From: Biomphalaria glabrata
Taxonomy: Eukaryota > Mollusca > Gastropoda > Planorbidae
Direction of reading: 5' to 3'
DNA length: 64,000 nucleotides
NCBI RefSeq assembly: GCF_947242115.1
Contig: NC_074724.1
Span: 32,582,505 to 32,646,504, forward strand
Numbering within the stretch: position 1 is the stretch's first letter; the number at the start of each line of letters is the position of its first letter. Below are positions 62,997-64,000 of the stretch, piece after piece. Under the pieces are notes generated by a model. It had not been told where the DNA came from. It did not search any database and saw only the letters and a list, made by a program, of their open reading frames with translations. A program made the translations under genes and the position numbers.

Positions 62997-63571
62997 TCCG
63001 AGATACGAGAATAAACTCTAAAGGAAATGTCCTCTGAAATAAATTCAGTTATAGAGATACATTCAAAACTAGGATTCTCAAAGAAAAGATTCGAGAAACA
63101 GAATATATGTTATCAATTATATATCTGATGTTGTTTTTGGTTTTAATTTAATAAGAAGTAGATCTAGAGTCATATTTGGAGCGAGATAGTCAAGCTTTTG
63201 AATCTTAAACATATCTAGAAGTTTAAGTATAGAAATAGTTGGCTGCTTTAAAAACAACTTGCATCTCACACATTTTATGGCTGTAGATCGCTCTTCTAGA
63301 GACAGGTCCCGCCCACAATTAAAAGTGCCTCTTGCTCGGGTGATAATGGAGCCAATCTTTTTCGTCTGGCTCGTTTTTTTTTCTTTCAGCACTCAGGTCA
63401 TCTCCACCAAACTTGTCGTCGGCCCCTGCAGGCTCGTTTTATCTCACGCCTCACCTTCCCCTTTACGTATCTCTTAGTCTGATGAACCGTTTGGGTTTTC
63501 TTCCTGTCTTTTGCCTTAGGTTGAATCTAATTAATAGACAGAACCGTCCATTCTTTTAAATTGTTTTTCCA

Positions 63572-63626
63572 TCAATTTGTATTCCTTTTTTTCCTGCTAT
63601 TGTTACCTGAAGGAAGGTCTTTGCGA

Positions 63627-63662
<36 letters not shown>

Positions 63663-63800
63663 GTTGTTAGCAGGTAATCTTGGGGTCTAATCGCTGTACT
63701 AATCCTGTTTCTAATCTCTTTGTTTGCGATTCGGTCTTTGCATGTGATAATTAGGATCTTTCTGTAGCATCTCGATTCCATTGCTAGGATCCTCCTCTCT
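63572..63800 (-). mobile_element. LINE C-terminal fragment
   Basis: The minus strand encodes 'MESRCYRKILIITCKDRIAN', 'KEIRNRISTAI' and 'DYLLTTVKK', then a long A-run (plus-strand T-run 63632-63659) and a short piece of the following LINE sequence ('KDLPSGN'). Same family as 23945 and 54395, where the following 'KKRKL..GH' segment is kept. Confidence 0.75.
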
Positions 63801-64000
63801 TGTTATGCAGTCAGCGTTCAAAATTTGCTAGAATATAAGAATATGTCATCACCAATGAGCGCATCAATAAGATTTTAATATCGAGGGCTATGTAACTGTC
63901 TTTCCAGACTTCTTTTGGAGTTTTGCAAGTGCTGCTGTGTACTGTGCAGTTCGGGCCAGTAGTTCAGATTGGTTTCCTCAACTGTTAGTTGCTTTGGATC

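Noticed and set aside
63345-63477. Possible secreted peptide ('MEPIFFVWLVFFSFSTQVIS')
   Set aside because: The hydrophobic start is by chance from T-rich DNA; no homology, no splice or promoter support, and weak codon pattern.

Overview
The window looks like AT-rich nuclear DNA from a gastropod mollusc, probably a freshwater snail. The evidence is a cluster of intronless seven-transmembrane receptors of the gastropod chemosensory type, an intron-containing tetraspanin gene, tRNA-derived SINEs ending in a conserved 'ctgaaagggaaact' tail, and a dense load of LINE fragments and hAT elements. There is no bacterial-style operon, CRISPR array or rRNA. The species assignment is inference.

Layout. 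1-5 kb: a broken BED-finger hAT transposase, its 3' terminal region, small repeats and a 37-38 bp minisatellite. 6-28 kb: three related chemoreceptor genes, all on the minus strand, single-exon and about 10 kb apart. The first (6153-7298) carries one in-frame TAG exactly where its closest relative has a conserved transmembrane-4 tryptophan. The second (16860-17972) and third (27059-28120) are open. Between them lie LINE tails, SINEs with clear target duplications, 20, ~30 and 31 bp minisatellites, and a 1.6 kb non-autonomous hAT element (25121-26757) with an exact 8 bp target duplication.

34-48.4 kb is a nest of mobile elements. An L1/Tx1-type LINE on the plus strand (ORF1 from 34153, ORF2 ending 48178, poly-A to 48375) is split inside ORF1 by a hAT-family insertion (34992-44539) with matching ends and an exact 8 bp duplication. 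Inside that insertion sit a short young-looking LTR retrotransposon (36863-39536), itself inserted in a LINE tail, and a second LINE (40350-44390) whose 5' third is inverted, as expected from twin priming, within an (AT)n tract.

48.4-63 kb is one host gene not visible as any long reading frame: a minus-strand tetraspanin with eight coding exons (62996 down to 48416). I rebuilt it from splice sites, compatible phases and family landmarks; it predicts 244 residues. Its introns hold a 21 bp minisatellite that seems to have grown out of a LINE C-terminus, a 24 bp minisatellite of about 1.3 kb, two hAT MITEs, a hAT transposase fragment, SINEs, and a SPIN-like MITE ending about 20 bp from the exon 1 splice donor.

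I found no obviously new multi-gene system. The most useful results are the hidden tetraspanin gene, the receptor with an amber codon at a conserved tryptophan, and the readable order of nested insertions. Family names rest on recognition from memory and were not checked by search.
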